From Delphinus delphis (Eukaryota; Chordata; Mammalia; Artiodactyla; Delphinidae), in NCBI RefSeq assembly GCF_949987515.2, contig NC_082696.1, positions 33,522,431 to 33,586,430 on the forward strand: a stretch of 64,000 nucleotides of DNA, given 5' to 3'. The notes under the pieces were generated by a model. It had not been told where the DNA came from. It saw nothing but the letters and a program-made list of their open reading frames with translations, and did not search any database. The position numbers and the translations under genes were made by a program. Within the stretch, counting starts at the first letter, position 1. Every line of letters begins with the position of its first letter. This document shows, in pieces, positions 23,768 through 36,110 of this stretch.

Positions 23768-26596
23768 AATTTGTCTGCAAATTAACAAAACTTTTAAGAT
23801 GATTGTTTTACTAATTTTTTTCTAGCTATAATACTTCTTTTCTTTGATGGGGGCAGAACTATGAAAATGTTCTGCTAAGTAACAGAAACCCAAGGCACGA
23901 TTATCTTTCCTTCTGCTGAAAAACAAACAAACAAAACCCCACATGTATGTGAGATCATCTCTTTCCTAGAGTGGCAAAAGCATCCTAAAAATGGAAAATG
24001 GCCTGTATCCACACTCTTGTTTTGCAGCATTATTTTGTTTGCCTTTGTCAAGATAAAGGTCATGTTCGGTTTCCCTGAAAACATGTATTCCGCTTTCCAG
24101 AGGCGATAAGTGACCAAAGGCACATGAGAGCAGTCCCAGCATAAGTAAATAAAAGTACCCAGCAGTACTTCAGGTAGGAGGCAGTTCACAGGGAGGGAGA
24201 ATAAACCACTACAAGTATTTGCCTCTGACCGGTGCATGCATCCCATTGCAGCCACCAAAGCTCAGACACAGTAATGGCGCTGGACTGGATCCAGTGAGGA
24301 AGGAAGAAGCGAAGTTCTTATGTATATGCTGTTACCGCTATCAGAAAACAAAGGCATGGGGAGGAGAGATGTGGGCAAGGTGGGAAGGAATCCATGAACC
24401 ACAAGCAAAATTGTGCCGGTCCTTAAACTCTTTGATCTTTGATTCATTGAGGATTGATATCAAAACAGTGTCTCCAAAGATTGCCTGCATTCATTAGTTC
24501 CAAGTTGGGAGGAATGCCTTGCCCCTTCTTTCATTTACTTTTATTTAAAGAGAATCAACACATCCCTTTATATGTAGTGCCCCGTTCTTTCTCTAATTTA
24601 ATGATAGTGGCAATGGCATATGGAGAATGATGGCAGAGAGTGGAGCTATTAATGTCTCAGAGTTGAGCTCTGCCTCTTCCCTCAGACCTATGAAATGAGG
24701 GTGGTTTTTGAATAAGAACTTTATTATCATCAACTTCGCTGTATTCTGAATGGAAAAAAAAGGCAGTATTTAACTTGTAGCTTTGAATATGTTCTATATG
24801 TGCCAAGTTTACATCACAAATATCGGCTGCTTTTTTACACAAAAGTTTTTCTTCTCCGAGTGTTTTAGAAAGCACTAGGTAAGTGTGTTCTTTTTTTTAG
24901 TGTTTTTTAAATAATATTAGTTGATTTATGGTGGTTACTCCTCTTAAAGTTTAGCTTTAAGACTTTATAGGTTACAAAACAGAGATTGCAGCTTCGTGGT
25001 AAATGTTGACTATAACCATGAAAATAATGGTATTAACTTTTTCTTTTTTTTCTCTCTCTCTCAGCTATAATATATCTGCAAGAGATTCCTAAGTGTAACT
25101 GTGTGTATTTTTTTAATAGAATTTGTTAGCTTCCTGAAATAAAATTGGCTTGCTTTATTTGTCAATAAGGGTGTTACTTTTTCTAACATTTAATGCAGGG
25201 TAATTTCACACCAAAATGGGTAAACATTTTTATTCTATGTGGCATTCTTGACTGTTCTGTTTCTTTTTAAAATCACGTTTTAACTTTTTATTGCCTCTTT
25301 ATTAAGTGTTTGGAAAACCAAACACATGGAAGCGTTCTTATTTTACATATTGGTGGTAACTAACAACCTAGTAAAATGTGATTTTTTTTTTCAATTTCAA
25401 GATTGATTTTTTTAAAAAGCAGTTTAGAAAGAACCCATGTTTGTTGACATTTATCATCATCTAGACCTTAAACCACATGGTCTAAGTTCCTCATTAATTA
25501 TTTGCAGGTTTCCAGGACTTAAGTAATAAACCATAAACCTGAAAAATATGCAGTAGTTTGCTGCATCAAATCAAAATGAAATTATGATTTTTTAGCCATG
25601 AGTGAAACTAAATTATTTAAAAAGTCTACCAAATCATAGTAAAGAGAGTGTTGAAATAAAACTAAATCTACATATTTTATACACTTATTAAACCAAACCT
25701 GCTTTATTAAAATAACTTTATGATTCTCTAGTGTACTATTTATACATATTTAATCCAAAGATTAACACCTACCTGACAATACTGCTTACATAGTTTTGGA
25801 TGAGTTGACCTCAGACAAAAAGGATGCTCCCCAGTGCACAGGACATGTTGGACATATTCACAGCCAGGATACTATGTGAGATGTTTTTGAGGTTCAGTTT
25901 ACATGACCCCAGTACAAACAAGATTGCTTTTTGGTGTGAGAGGAAAGGATGCTGGTGAACATAAGGATTGCCATTGGGAGGTGTAGTTCATGGACAGCAG
26001 AATTAAATCTCTTTGGGGAATGACATCGAAATAATGAATGAAACGTAACAGAAAACCTAAGTTGGGAAAACATCTTTTCTAATCTTTTGATCGGTCTGTC
26101 AAAACCAGTGCTAATTTTGAAGAATTGATGCAATGTTGATAGAACGACTTTGATGTAAGTATGAAATACTGTACAGAAATACTTAACACTGAACATGGTA
26201 CTAGGATGTGGCTGTAAACCCCCTCTTTATTAGGAAGTGCCATCTGTTTCTTCTCTAAAAGAAATTTAAAATGCTTTTCTCATCAGTGAAGTATGATTGA
26301 CTCTCGCCCAAAATGGTATCCCAGCTCAGTCCCTACCTCTATGCTTCAGATCTACTTAAGGCAATAACCCACTGGGATGCTCAGGAGTGTTTATCTTAAT
26401 CTCAACATATTTATAAGCAGCTGTAGCATTTGCTCTCAAGCATGCTTCATACCAGTCCTTCAGAGTTACAGTTACCAAACTGATTCTTTCTCTTTCCTTC
26501 CTTACACCAAAACCTCTACTGTCTCTTTAAATTTTCCCATACCTGCACCTCCTGCTTATTGCAGCTGCTTTTTCGAAGACCCTCAAAATATCCTTC
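23768..26596. other. 2.8-kb repeat-poor non-coding block
   Basis: No SINE, L1 or LTR is seen. The longest frame is 127 codons on the minus strand (23875-24258). It opens at a TTG, shows no domain, and is treated as chance. A pyrimidine tract followed by CAG at about 25040-25065 resembles a splice acceptor, but no credible exon follows. Confidence 0.5.
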
Positions 26597-26790
26597 CTGG
26601 ACTATTGCAGTAGTCTCCTTATCTGCTCTCCTGCCTTGGCTTCATAGATAAACTCCTCTAACCAATCCATCTTTCACTGTGCTCTTAAAGTGATTTGTCT
26701 GACACAAAAATCTGATCATGTGAGTCCTTTCTTAAATGTTCACTGCTTCCCTATGGCCAAAGGAATATAGCTTTTCCGTTTAAATGGTTT
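26597..26790 (+). repeat. L2 LINE ORF2 fragment
   Basis: Sense-orientation L2: 'ctggactattgcagtagtct', 'gtgctcttaaagtgatttgt' and 'aatctgatcatgtgagtcc' match the L2 ORF2 RT-domain region. It is the main L2 piece in the window on the plus strand. Confidence 0.75.
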
Positions 26791-27012
26791 CTATGTATGA
26801 GGTACTCTTTAAATATATTATCTTGTATAATCCTCACAGCAAGTAAATGAGGTACTTACTAACCCATATTATCTCCATTTTACAAACGAGGAAACAGACA
26901 CAGAGAGTTTAAGTACCTGGCCCAGGGTCACATAGCTGATAATGACAGGGCCCGAATCCGGCCCAGGGAGCCTGACGCTAAACCCACTGTCTGTAAAAAC
27001 TATGCTATGATG
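26791..27012 (-). repeat. MIR SINE relic
   Basis: Clear antisense MIR: 'cctcacagcaagtaaatgag', 'ccattttacaaacgaggaaa', 'ggcccagggtcacatagctg', 'cccactgtctgtaaaaacta'. One of the better preserved MIRs in the window. Confidence 0.88.
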
Positions 27013-28010
27013 CTTCTAACTTCTTAGCTTCTCATAAAGGCAGGGTTTGAAATCCAAAGTGGATGGAGAGAGGATGTACTCATTTTATATCTTCATACAC
27101 TTGTGTGTGTGGCCTGCCTTGCCACTTCCTATAAAGGTGATTGTTTTAAATTTTATGGTATAAAATTAGTGTGGAAAGGCAATAGTTCTTGGTCTGAGAG
27201 CTGGTATATGATAACTACTAATGGTTCTTAAAATATTAGGTACATTGTATGGCTTCAGCTTTAGTTGAGTTATTAGGCATTTTTAAGTGTGTTTGCAACA
27301 CTCATATATGATCTTTTTTTTTTTTTCTTTTGGAGGTGTCCTTTTCTGTCCTTGTGTAGTTGACCGTTTGTGGTATACATTTTGCTCCAGAGAAAAATAT
27401 AATGACACTGAGCATTGGTATGAAGATTCTTCACTTCTTGCTCCAGCCTCAGGCAATCATGAGTTTTCAGTTGTTGCAGAAGTTCAGAAAACTTAAATTT
27501 TGATAGAGCCATTGAAAGCTTTTTATCTTAAAGTTTGATTTGAGAAAAGGAATATACAATACAAATATACAGGCTCATTTTACCAACTCCTTACCATTCT
27601 TTCAATTCACAGTTTATTCTAAACATTTACTCTGTCTTCTGAGGTCACTGATTTTCCTTCTAGTGTCAGGTAAGATAGAAAGATTATTTTTTCCATTGAA
27701 AAATGTATTGTTTCCTGGTCGTAGTTCAAACGTTTGAGAATGACTCCAAACAAGTCAATGTCTAATGTATCTTCCATATGACAACCCTTCATCTATTAGA
27801 TGACAGCCATCATGTCCCCCTGTGTCATCTCTCTTTTAAATACATATTCAGGTTCCTCCCACAACATGACTTTCAGGGTTTTTTTTTTTTTTTTGACATC
27901 ATGGTCCCACTTTGAATTAGAAGACCCAAGTGTACAATAAATAGGTATGGTTTAGTGCCGCCTAGAATATCAGTGGCAGATATCTTAAATAGAACTTCAT
28001 TATTGGTTGC
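27013..28010. other. Unique non-coding DNA
   Basis: No gene or classified repeat recognised. Poly(T) runs lie at about 27314-27328 and 27880-27894. Confidence 0.55.
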
Positions 28011-28183
28011 TGTTGTGGTTGAATTGTGTCCCTCCAAAATTCATGTGTTGAAGTCCCAACTCTCAGTACCTCAGAATGTGACTGTATTTGGAGATAGAGC
28101 CTTTAAAGAGGTACTAAGGTAAAATGAGATTATGAGTGGGCCTTAATACAATGCAACTGGTGTCCTCATAAGAAGAGGTTAGG

Positions 28184-28212
28184 AAGAAAAAAAAAAGAAG
28201 AAGAAGAAGAAA
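28184..28212. repeat. (GAA)n microsatellite
   Basis: An A-run followed by five or six gaa units inside the MaLR LTR. Short and possibly variable in length between individuals. Confidence 0.85.
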
Positions 28213-28298
28213 TTAGGGCATAGACAAATATAGCGGGAAGACCATGTGAGGACACAGTGAGAAGGTGGCCATGTGTAAGCCAAGGAGAGAGGCCTTTT

Positions 28299-28500
28299 TT
28301 TTTTTTTTGCGGTCCGCGGGCCTCTCACTGTTGTGGCCTCTCCCGTTGCGGAGCACAGGCTCCGGACGCGCAGGCTCAGCAGCCATGGCTCACGGGCCCA
28401 GCCGCCCCGCGGCACGTGGGATCTTCCCGGACCGGGGCCTGAACCCGTGTCCCCTGCATTGGCAGGCAGACTCTCAACCACTGTGCCACCAGGGAAGCCC
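28299..28500 (-). mobile_element. CHR-type SINE, short subtype, in MaLR LTR
   Basis: Perfect 14-bp duplication, gagagaggcctttt, at 28285-28298 and 28501-28514. 'gcggtccgcgggcctctcac' follows the T-tail and 'gggaagccc' is at the right. The host LTR resumes without loss. Its B-box region 'gggcctgaaccc' (plus) is variant. Confidence 0.97.
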
Positions 28501-28641
28501 GAGAGAGGCCTTTTAAGAACACAATCTGCCAGATCCTTAATCTTGGACTTCTACCTCTAGAATTGTGAGAAAATAAGTTTCTGTTCTTTTCAGCCACAAG
28601 TCTGTGGTATTTTGTTAGGGCAGCCTTAATAAACTAATATA

Positions 28642-29719
28642 GTCCCTAAATTTTGTACCCTAATTCCTCAAGCCCAAGACAATGGTAATTGAACCCTGTG
28701 GTCCTGGTAGGTTAAGTGGAAAGGAATGATTTATGCACAGACTCACAATTGAGATTACACAAAATGTTAGAGGGTTTTTTTTGTGTTATTTTGTCTTGGA
28801 TGTCTCTTTTCTACTTTGTACTTCAGAAATCAATGTTCATTTTTGAGTGAAAACAGTGGAAGTTAAAAAATACCGCTTTTAAACATAACTGGTAATTCAC
28901 AGGGTAGGTTTTGTATAATATAAGTGGGAACTTTACAAGATAGGTTTTGTGTGCTGATGAGCAAGGGATTCTGATTATTTGAATGTTGAGAACATTTGCC
29001 TGAATTGGTATTCTGGAGCCTGAGAGACTTTAGGACCATCAAAAACTAAGAGTTTTAGAAGTTCTAAAGTTCTCTAAGAGCTCCTTGAAAAATAACTAGC
29101 AACAGATGAGTCATTTAATATTTCTGAACATCTGATTTCTGATCATAAACTGATACCATCTTGGATTCTGTGATATTACAAACAAATTAAGAGATTACCA
29201 TTTTGCATCTATCAGTAAAAATTGACTTGCGAAAGAATCATTAGTGGATGTTAAATTGGGGGCAGAACAAGTTTGATGGAGGGTAGAATGTTTACGTGGT
29301 CTTGAAGCATCACTACAGATAAGAGTACTTATATAGTGGAGAAACAGAACATCAAAATTAACATCATTAAGGAGGGGCACACAGATATCATATGCACCTG
29401 GGTATGATACCATGAGAAAAAGACAAAATTAGTTTTGTAGTGTTCTGACAACAAGTGCATTAGCTGAATCTAATCATGAGGAAACATCAGATAAACCCAA
29501 ATAGCGGAATATTCTAAGAAATACCTGGCTTGACTTCTTCAAAATGACAATGTCATTAAAGACAAAGAAGAGCTGAGGGATTGTTTTGGATTAAAGGAGG
29601 AAGAGAGATGTGAACATTAAATGCAATGTATGTTCCTGGATTGAATCCTAGACTGGGAAATATAGGTAAAAAGACGTTATTGAGACAACTGACAATAGAA
29701 CATGAAGCATGAATTATAT
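28642..29719. other. Unique non-coding DNA
   Basis: No gene or classified repeat recognised in about 1.1 kb. Short frames lack domains. Confidence 0.55.
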
Positions 29720-29938
29720 CAGGGATAAGCAACACTTTTTTCTGTAAAAGACCAAATAGTAAAATTTTTAGGCTTTGCAGGCCATGTTGTCTCTCTTGAA
29801 GCAACTACCCAACTCTGCTGTTGTTCACACTGTTGCCATGGACAAAACAGGAAAGAATGGGCATGGCTGGGTTCCAGTAAAATTTTATTTACAAAATCAC
29901 TTGTAGGCCAGGTTAGGCTCAAGGGTTTGCTGGACCCT
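29720..29938 (+). mobile_element. Non-autonomous hAT-Charlie element
   Basis: Imperfect terminal inverted repeats: it begins cagggataagcaac and ends gtttgctggaccct, so both ends approximate the caggg-tcagcaaac type. 'aggctttgcaggccatgttg', 'caactctgctgttgttcaca' and 'ttttatttacaaaatca' are landmarks of a common mammalian hAT MITE. A 7-8-bp duplication attatat flanks it (29713-29719 and 29941-29947), as expected of hAT. Confidence 0.82.
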
Positions 29939-29965
29939 ATATTATATTATATAGTCTTCCCGCTA

Positions 29966-30293
29966 TATAATGTTAAAGTTTCTGAATGTGATAACAGTAT
30001 TGTGGTTACCTAAGAGAATATTCTTGTGGTTTGGAAATATACACCATGGAAATACTGGGGGGTAAAGGACATGTGTGCAGCCTACTGTCTAATTGTTTAG
30101 GAAACATAACTAAATTGTATACAGTTATATAGAATAAATATTAAATATATGGAAAGAGAAAGAAAACAAATGTGACAAAATGTTGAAAATTGGTGAATTT
30201 GGTTAGTAAAGGATATACAAGAGTTCTTTGTATCATTCTTGCAACTTTTCTGTAAGTTTGAAATTATTTCAAAATAAAAAGGTAAAAGCAAAT
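29966..30293 (+). repeat. L1 3'-end relic (old L1M-type)
   Basis: 'cagtattgtggttacctaag', 'aatactggggggtaaagg', 'tgtgacaaaatgttgaaaat', 'tcttgcaacttttctgtaag' and a final 'caaaataaaaagg' fit an old L1 3' UTR ending at its poly(A) signal. Confidence 0.65.
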
Positions 30294-30349
30294 CAACAGA
30301 GTTCCCGATACTGAAAGCAGGTAGGGAAGCAAAAAACAAAAGTAACAGT

Positions 30350-30390
30350 CAACACACACGGGCACACACACACACGGGCACACACACATA
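30350..30390. repeat. (CA)n with GGG interruptions
   Basis: Two blocks of acac separated by 'gggc' interruptions, giving a short compound dinucleotide repeat. Confidence 0.85.
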
Positions 30391-31081
30391 CAGCCACTCC
30401 CTGTGTTTGGCTGTGTTGCACCATCTGTGACATACAGAACCATGTGAATAAACAGAAGCTACAAAACCAGGCTTCTGGGGGACTATTCAAATAAAATAGG
30501 CAGAATTCATGAGGGGAAAAAAAACAGAACAGAATTAAGAACAAAGGCTCAGCAGAACCTCCTGATTTCACATGGCTTTTATGCTGTCTTGAGGGACAAA
30601 GCCTTGGGGAGAAAGCAAGATGTGGAGGCGTTGCTTCTGCTTTTGCTCTGCCTTCCTTATTATCCTCCTCCCAGTCTCAGTCTCTCTTTCCTGCTCTCTC
30701 TCCCCACCCCCACCCCCCGCCTCACCCTTTTTGTGTCTGTTGTTGGCCTGTTTTTAGTCTTCTTCCTCTCTTCCTCTACTTTCCACCTCCTTCTCATAAG
30801 GTAACGCATGGATTTGCTTCTGATATATTCTTATACCTTAACTCTGGTAAAATCATTGTAGAGAAACCGTAATCAGCACAACTATGTTCAAAGCATTTGA
30901 AACCCAGCCCCTAAACTGCAATATGAAAATATCCAGTGTTAACCTCACACACACTCACATATACCTGCTGGACCTCTAGCTTGTGATTAAAAATAGGAAG
31001 GAATGTGGTTCAACTGTGAGTCCATTAGCCTGATCCATTTCACAGTCAGGCTACTTTCTCTGTATTGATTGGCCTGCTTTT

Positions 31082-31082
<1 letters not shown>
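30391..31082. other. Unclassified DNA with pyrimidine-rich patch
   Basis: A long pyrimidine-rich stretch lies at about 30625-30795. No gene or classified repeat recognised. Confidence 0.5.
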
Positions 31083-31125
<43 letters not shown>

Positions 31126-31130
31126 TGTGT
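31083..31130. repeat. (GT)n microsatellite, about 24 units
   Basis: About 18 uninterrupted gt units, one 'at', then 5 more. This is the longest pure dinucleotide run in the window and a likely length-polymorphic marker. Confidence 0.97.
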
Positions 31131-31317
31131 TGGAGATTGTTTTGTATCTATTAAGTGCATTTCTGATTTCCATTTTTCACTTATTGGTAATTGTTTCCCT
31201 TTAAGACCTCTCTTTTCCCCACTAATATAGTCTCTATCCCATCTCTATCGCCCCATTTGCACCAAACTCTTCTTGACAGCTGTCATTCCTTTTTCGTTGC
31301 ATGTAAAAGTGTTTATT

Positions 31318-31636
31318 TTATTTTAAAAAGATGTATGATGTGATGATTTAATATACATACACACTGTGAAATGATTACCACAATCAAGTTAATACATTCA
31401 CCATCTCACATAAGTTACCATGTTTGTTGTATGTGCTGATAACACTTAAGATCTAGTCTCTTAGCAAATTTCAAGTGAACAATGCAGTATTATTAACTAT
31501 ACATTATCACCATGCTGTACATTAAATCCATAGAACTTACTCATAACTGAAAGTGTGTATGCTTTGACCAACACCTCCCCATTTCCTCCCTCCCCACCAC
31601 CCCCATCAGTCCCTGGAAACCACTGTCCTGTTCTCG
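31318..31636 (-). repeat. L1 3' UTR fragment
   Basis: Antisense L1 3' UTR: 'gtatgatgtgatgatttaat', 'ctgtgaaatgattaccacaa', 'catgctgtacattaaatcca' and 'cacccccatcagtccctgga'. It is the same family region as 15793-15980, but longer. Confidence 0.75.
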
Positions 31637-32941
31637 GTTGTGGTTCCACTTTTTTTTTTTAATCATCATTGTTTTTCTTCTGGAACAGGATTGTCCCATC
31701 CTTTTCTGCTTATATTTCGTAATATCTAGAATCCTCTGCCCCATTCATTTTTCTTTTTCCTATGCATTTCCTGCCCCAATTTTTGCTTCCAAATACACAT
31801 AAAATCACATAATTATCAGAAAACTGGATATTCTGCAAATACCTTTATAATTAGGCATATTTGTGATAGTGGTTGGGAAAATGTTGCATATATACGTACT
31901 TTCTGTTTTCATCTCTGGCCTCAATTGTTAGTTACTCCCAGGCATGGCATACTAAATTCATTTAAAGCCAAGAGAACATTGTTGCATAAAATTTGTTTTT
32001 AAATGTTGTCCTTCAGTAGTGTTTGTTGAAGGCACTATCACGGATTCTAACGATATGATATTTTGACTCTCCAACTTAAAGAAGACTTAAGTTAGCCCTT
32101 AATGTAATGTGGCTTTAACTCTTCTAATCTGGTTGCTTTTCACCTTGGTGGCACACTCTCCCTTTTAAGAGAAAGAAATTCACTGCACGGTTAAATATAG
32201 TGAAAATGAGTAGTTTTTTTTTTTTTTTTAAACTGTGGATATTAAGCAATACAACCAGGACTTGTAATAGTTTACAGGAAAGACTTTTTAGACATTAAAA
32301 AAGGAGATATTGTTTCTTTTCTAGATAATGCGTTATTGAACCTGTAAAGGTCTGTATGTTAAGAATTATTTAAAAGCAAAATTCTTCACTGATTCTTCAT
32401 TGATTTTTTTTTTTTCTGCCTTGCCTCTTCTAAGATAACAACAATGAACAAAGGTGACTGAAACTCCTAACTGAAGCATTCTTTTGCTTGAACTTGGTCT
32501 TTTTGAAAGATGAGAGAAGTGACATAGTAAAACAAAGAAATTGTTAGAGGCCTAAAGTAAAAAATAGTAGGTTACAATGAATAATTCTGTGAACTTAGAT
32601 TTATTTTAACATGATTCTTTTTGTTAGAAAGCTCATTAGAGGTTAACAGAATGATTTCATAGAAAAGAAAACAAGACTCAAACAATTCATAATTAGCATT
32701 CATGAAACAGGGAAACAAAGAACTTTAGAGATCAAAGGAATCTTAAGAACATTCCAACAAACTCCATTATATGAAAAATAAGGACATTGAGGCCCAAGGA
32801 GAAGTAACTTAGCTAATTGTTTTAGTGAGGCCTGAAGTAGACCATGAGTTTTTGTTTTTTAACTACATGGGGTGGTTAGTTTACCATTATGCTTAGGAGT
32901 AACAGAATGTATCAAACATTTTGTTAGTTTTAAAGTTTTTA
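31637..32941. other. Unique AT-rich non-coding DNA
   Basis: No gene or classified repeat recognised. A poly(T) run lies at about 32214-32229. Confidence 0.55.
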
Positions 32942-33432
32942 TTATATTAGTTTTCTATGGTTGCTGCAACAAAGCTAGTGGCTTAAAATGACAAAAATGT
33001 ATTCATTTATATTTTTGGAGGTCAGGGCAGATGGGGTCTCACTGGGCTAAAATCAAGGCAGGTCTGGATTTCTTCTGGAAGCTTTAGGCAGGGATCCATT
33101 TCCTTGCCTTTTGCAGCTTCTAGAGGTTACCTACCTTCCTTGGCTCCTGTCCCCTTTTCTGTTTTTAAAGTCAGCATGGTCAGGCAGGCCACACACTTGC
33201 CACAGTGCTGTCTCTGGTTCTCCTCTTCTGCTTCCTCTTCCACATGTAAGGACAATAATGATTACATTGGGTTTACCAGGTAATTCAGGATAATCTCCTT
33301 GTCTCAGAGCCATCTGATTAGCAACCTTAATTCCATCTGCAACCTTAACTCCTCTTTGTCACATAATCTAACATGTTCATGGTTTCCAGAGATTAGGATA
33401 TAGACATTTTTTGGGGTCATTATTCCATCACA
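32942..33432 (-). mobile_element. MaLR/MLT1-type solo LTR
   Basis: On the minus strand it begins TGTGATGGAATAATGACCCC and ends with the 'aactaata' type 3' end. Plus-strand landmarks are 'ttttctatggttgctgcaac', 'gatggggtctcactgggcta', 'gattacattgggtttaccag' and 'ggtttccagagattaggata'. It is nearly full length at 491 bp, without internal viral genes. Confidence 0.82.
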
Positions 33433-34867
33433 AGTGTTAATCTAAGTACTCATGTTAAAATAAAAATGTGACTAGAATCACCTAAATGCTTATTTGTTTG
33501 GAGGCACAGATACAGACTTATTTGATTGTTTAATGTTCCTGTTTCTCCCATATCCTCAACTTTTATGTTAGGGCATTTCCTTAAAGGTACTCTAGGGTGT
33601 TAATAAATAACAACAATATAAGAAATAGCCAGCATTTTGTTTTACTGGATTCGAAGCGGCTTTCCAGGTCAGGATATAAATTATTTTGGAGGTATTTTCA
33701 AGTTACTGGGAGTTGAGCAACTCAGCTCTCTTCCTGCGGATTCTTACCCTGATAATTTGTAACAACAACTTCCCTTGGCATATATCTACAGCTAAGCACA
33801 CAAGATAACCTTTTGTTTCTTGATAGATGGCTTAATATATGCTTTCTAGGTAGATAAAATAAATGGAGGAAAGCACTCATTTATAGCGGTCATTTCTATT
33901 TTTTCAAGGTTAGATACTGGTCTAGTTTTGTTAATCTTGCCATGGATATTGTGATCTTATTTTGCTACAGCTGTGAAAAGTACATTTATCATTGCTATCA
34001 ACAGACCACCTTGTTTCAAAGTTGTGAGATGTATTTATCAAAGGGAGCTTCTGTGAGAAAGGAACTTACATTGTGGTGATGAAATCAGATACATTAAGAC
34101 TTTTTTTGGGAAAAGGTGTTTAATGTGTATATTGAATTACCCCAGCCTGAGGCAGTATTTCTGTTTGGTACACCGATTTTAGAAAATTATTTCTGATTGA
34201 GATAGATGAATTGCAACTTTAAAGAAAGGGTTGGAGAAATATCTGATTAAAGGAAAGTGACAAACACTAGTTAGGTGGGAGGTAGGAGAAAATAGAACTA
34301 GTAGCAATATGTTTCTTTGTGTCTGGGCGGGGTAGGTGGACATGTCTATAAATGAATGGCCAATGAGGAGGTTTGGATGCTGTCCCTGGAAGTCGTGGAA
34401 TTACTGGTGGGTTTGTCAGGAAATCCTTTTCTTTAAACCGATTCCAGAAGAATTTTTTAGTTATAAAATTCTATGTTAGAGATAATAGATTGAACAGTGA
34501 TATGAAGTCGAGCATTGAAAAAAATAAGGAGTCAGTCTAAATAGAGACAAATTACATTACTTGAAAATACACTTTATATAATAAGAAATGTCCAGCAGTG
34601 GTGTTGACAGTTAAATGAGGGTCCTAATAAACTCCTGCCAAAGAGTATAGTTAACTAAAACCTTGGAATTCAAGATTTGTGTAATGCTGCCAGACTGAAA
34701 TTTGTCCAATGTTCTGTGTGTTTTGCATATATATTTAGTAAACATAGGAATATCAACTTGTTAATATTTGTAGAAAGCGTGAATCCCAAATTAATTTGTC
34801 CTGATGACTCAATCACCAATAAAAAAGATTATCAAGTAAGATTTCTCAAATTAGAACAGTCTTTATT
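33433..34867. other. Unique non-coding DNA
   Basis: No gene or classified repeat recognised over about 1.4 kb. Confidence 0.55.
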
Positions 34868-36110
34868 TATTTGACAAGGACTTGAGTGTCTACTAATTAC
34901 CTGGTAGTATGCCAGATGGTAGATGGAGGATACTGAATATAAGCAAATTTAGTCCTTGACCTCATGGAGTTTATAGTCTAATGAGGAAGATACATATTAA
35001 TTAAGATATATACTATTAAGATACATGCTGCTATGAGTATCTGGAAAAGCTTCCCGCAAACGGGGAGTTGTGATTTGAGGGACAAATATAAATAAAGAGA
35101 GATGAATTGGAGGGCAAAGTGTTCTAGTTTGAGGGAACAGCATTTACAAAGATTGTGACTGAAGGTGCTGGAATCCACAGAGTACAGAGTGGGAGAACGT
35201 GTTGAGTGAGATGAAGATGAAGAGGAAGGTGATGCTTAGATTAAGGGTGGACAATAGGAAGTCATTCAAGGGTTGGAAAAAGGAGTGGTAATGGTGGTGA
35301 TAAAAATGCATTTCTGTTTCAGAAGATCATTTTGGCTACAATGTAGAAAGCAGAATGGAAACAGGTAGGAGTGGCCCTGAAAAAGGAGTTGAAACCTCGG
35401 TAACTATAGGAGTGAGAGAAGTTGGTAACTTGGTTGTCTTGGAGGATATGGAAAGAAGGGGATGGACTTGAGAGAAAGTAAAATCTCGAGATTTGGTGAT
35501 GGTTTGAATGGGGGATGAGAGAGAAGGTGGAGTCAAGATTGTATCCTGGTTTTTTCTGGGTAAATCTGGATGATAGGAGGTATTATTTACTGAGAGAGGG
35601 AGCCCTGGAAGAGGACCACGTTTGAGGGTGAGGATGGGGTTGTAGATTATAAGCTTAGATATGAATATGTCAAAAATGTCTTTATGACAGACAAGTTGAG
35701 AGATCAACTTAGGCAATTGGATATATAGGTCTAGAGTGCAAAGGAAATGTTTGGATTAGAGAACTTTATGAGACATCTGCTTTAGCTTGTAATTGAAGCT
35801 ATTGATACTGATAAGAGATTCCAACATTTAATAGCCAGTGAGAGGACAGTGAATCTGCAAAGAAAACCTAGGAGTGGCCAGAAAAGTTGGAAGAAATAGT
35901 AGCTACACATCATGGAAAGCAAGAATGTGAAGAGGATGGAGTGGTCATCAGTATTGAATTCTGCCGAAATATCAAGAATAGTGAAGGCTGAAAAATGTGC
36001 ATTGCATGGGTGATGTGTAAGTCACCTGTGACTTTAGTCAAAGTGGAATCAATGGCATGATTTCTTATGGTGGGTTGTAATTCTTCTGGGAATGGATCCT
36101 TAAACTTGCC
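34868..36110 (-). repeat. Long L2 LINE relic, 1.2 kb
   Basis: Nearly continuous antisense L2 3' region. From the left: 3' UTR 'ttgagtgtctactaattacc', 'cctcatggagtttatagtct', then ORF2 antisense blocks 'gaagtcattcaagggttgg', 'aagatcattttggctacaat', '..gtcaagattgtatcctgg', '..ggcaattggatatatagg' and '..gtggtcatcagtattgaa'. A 126-codon minus frame (35336-35716) is a remnant of its ORF2 region. This is the most complete L2 in the window. Confidence 0.8.

Larger units (their letters stand above)
28011..28641 (+). mobile_element. MaLR-type solo LTR, split by SINE
   Basis: Sense MaLR/MLT1-like LTR: 'tgttgtggttgaattgtgtc', 'cctccaaaattcatgtgttg', '..acaatgcaactggtgtcct', then after the SINE 'tcttggacttctacctctag', 'gtctgtggtattttgttagg' and 'aaactaatata'. 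A (gaa)n expansion at 28184-28212 sits in the middle. The SINE at 28299-28500 cuts it. No viral internal region is present. Confidence 0.85.

Noticed and set aside
25040..25110. Pyrimidine tract plus CAG resembling a 3' splice site
   Set aside because: The following sequence has stops in two frames and a short, unrecognised third frame; such tracts are common in AT-rich DNA.
30293..30571. Minus-strand frame with Val-Cys-Val-Cys run
   Set aside because: The run is the translation of a (CA)n simple repeat; not a gene.
35336..35716. 126-codon minus-strand frame
   Set aside because: It lies in an ancient L2 LINE and matches the decayed ORF2 region, not a host gene.
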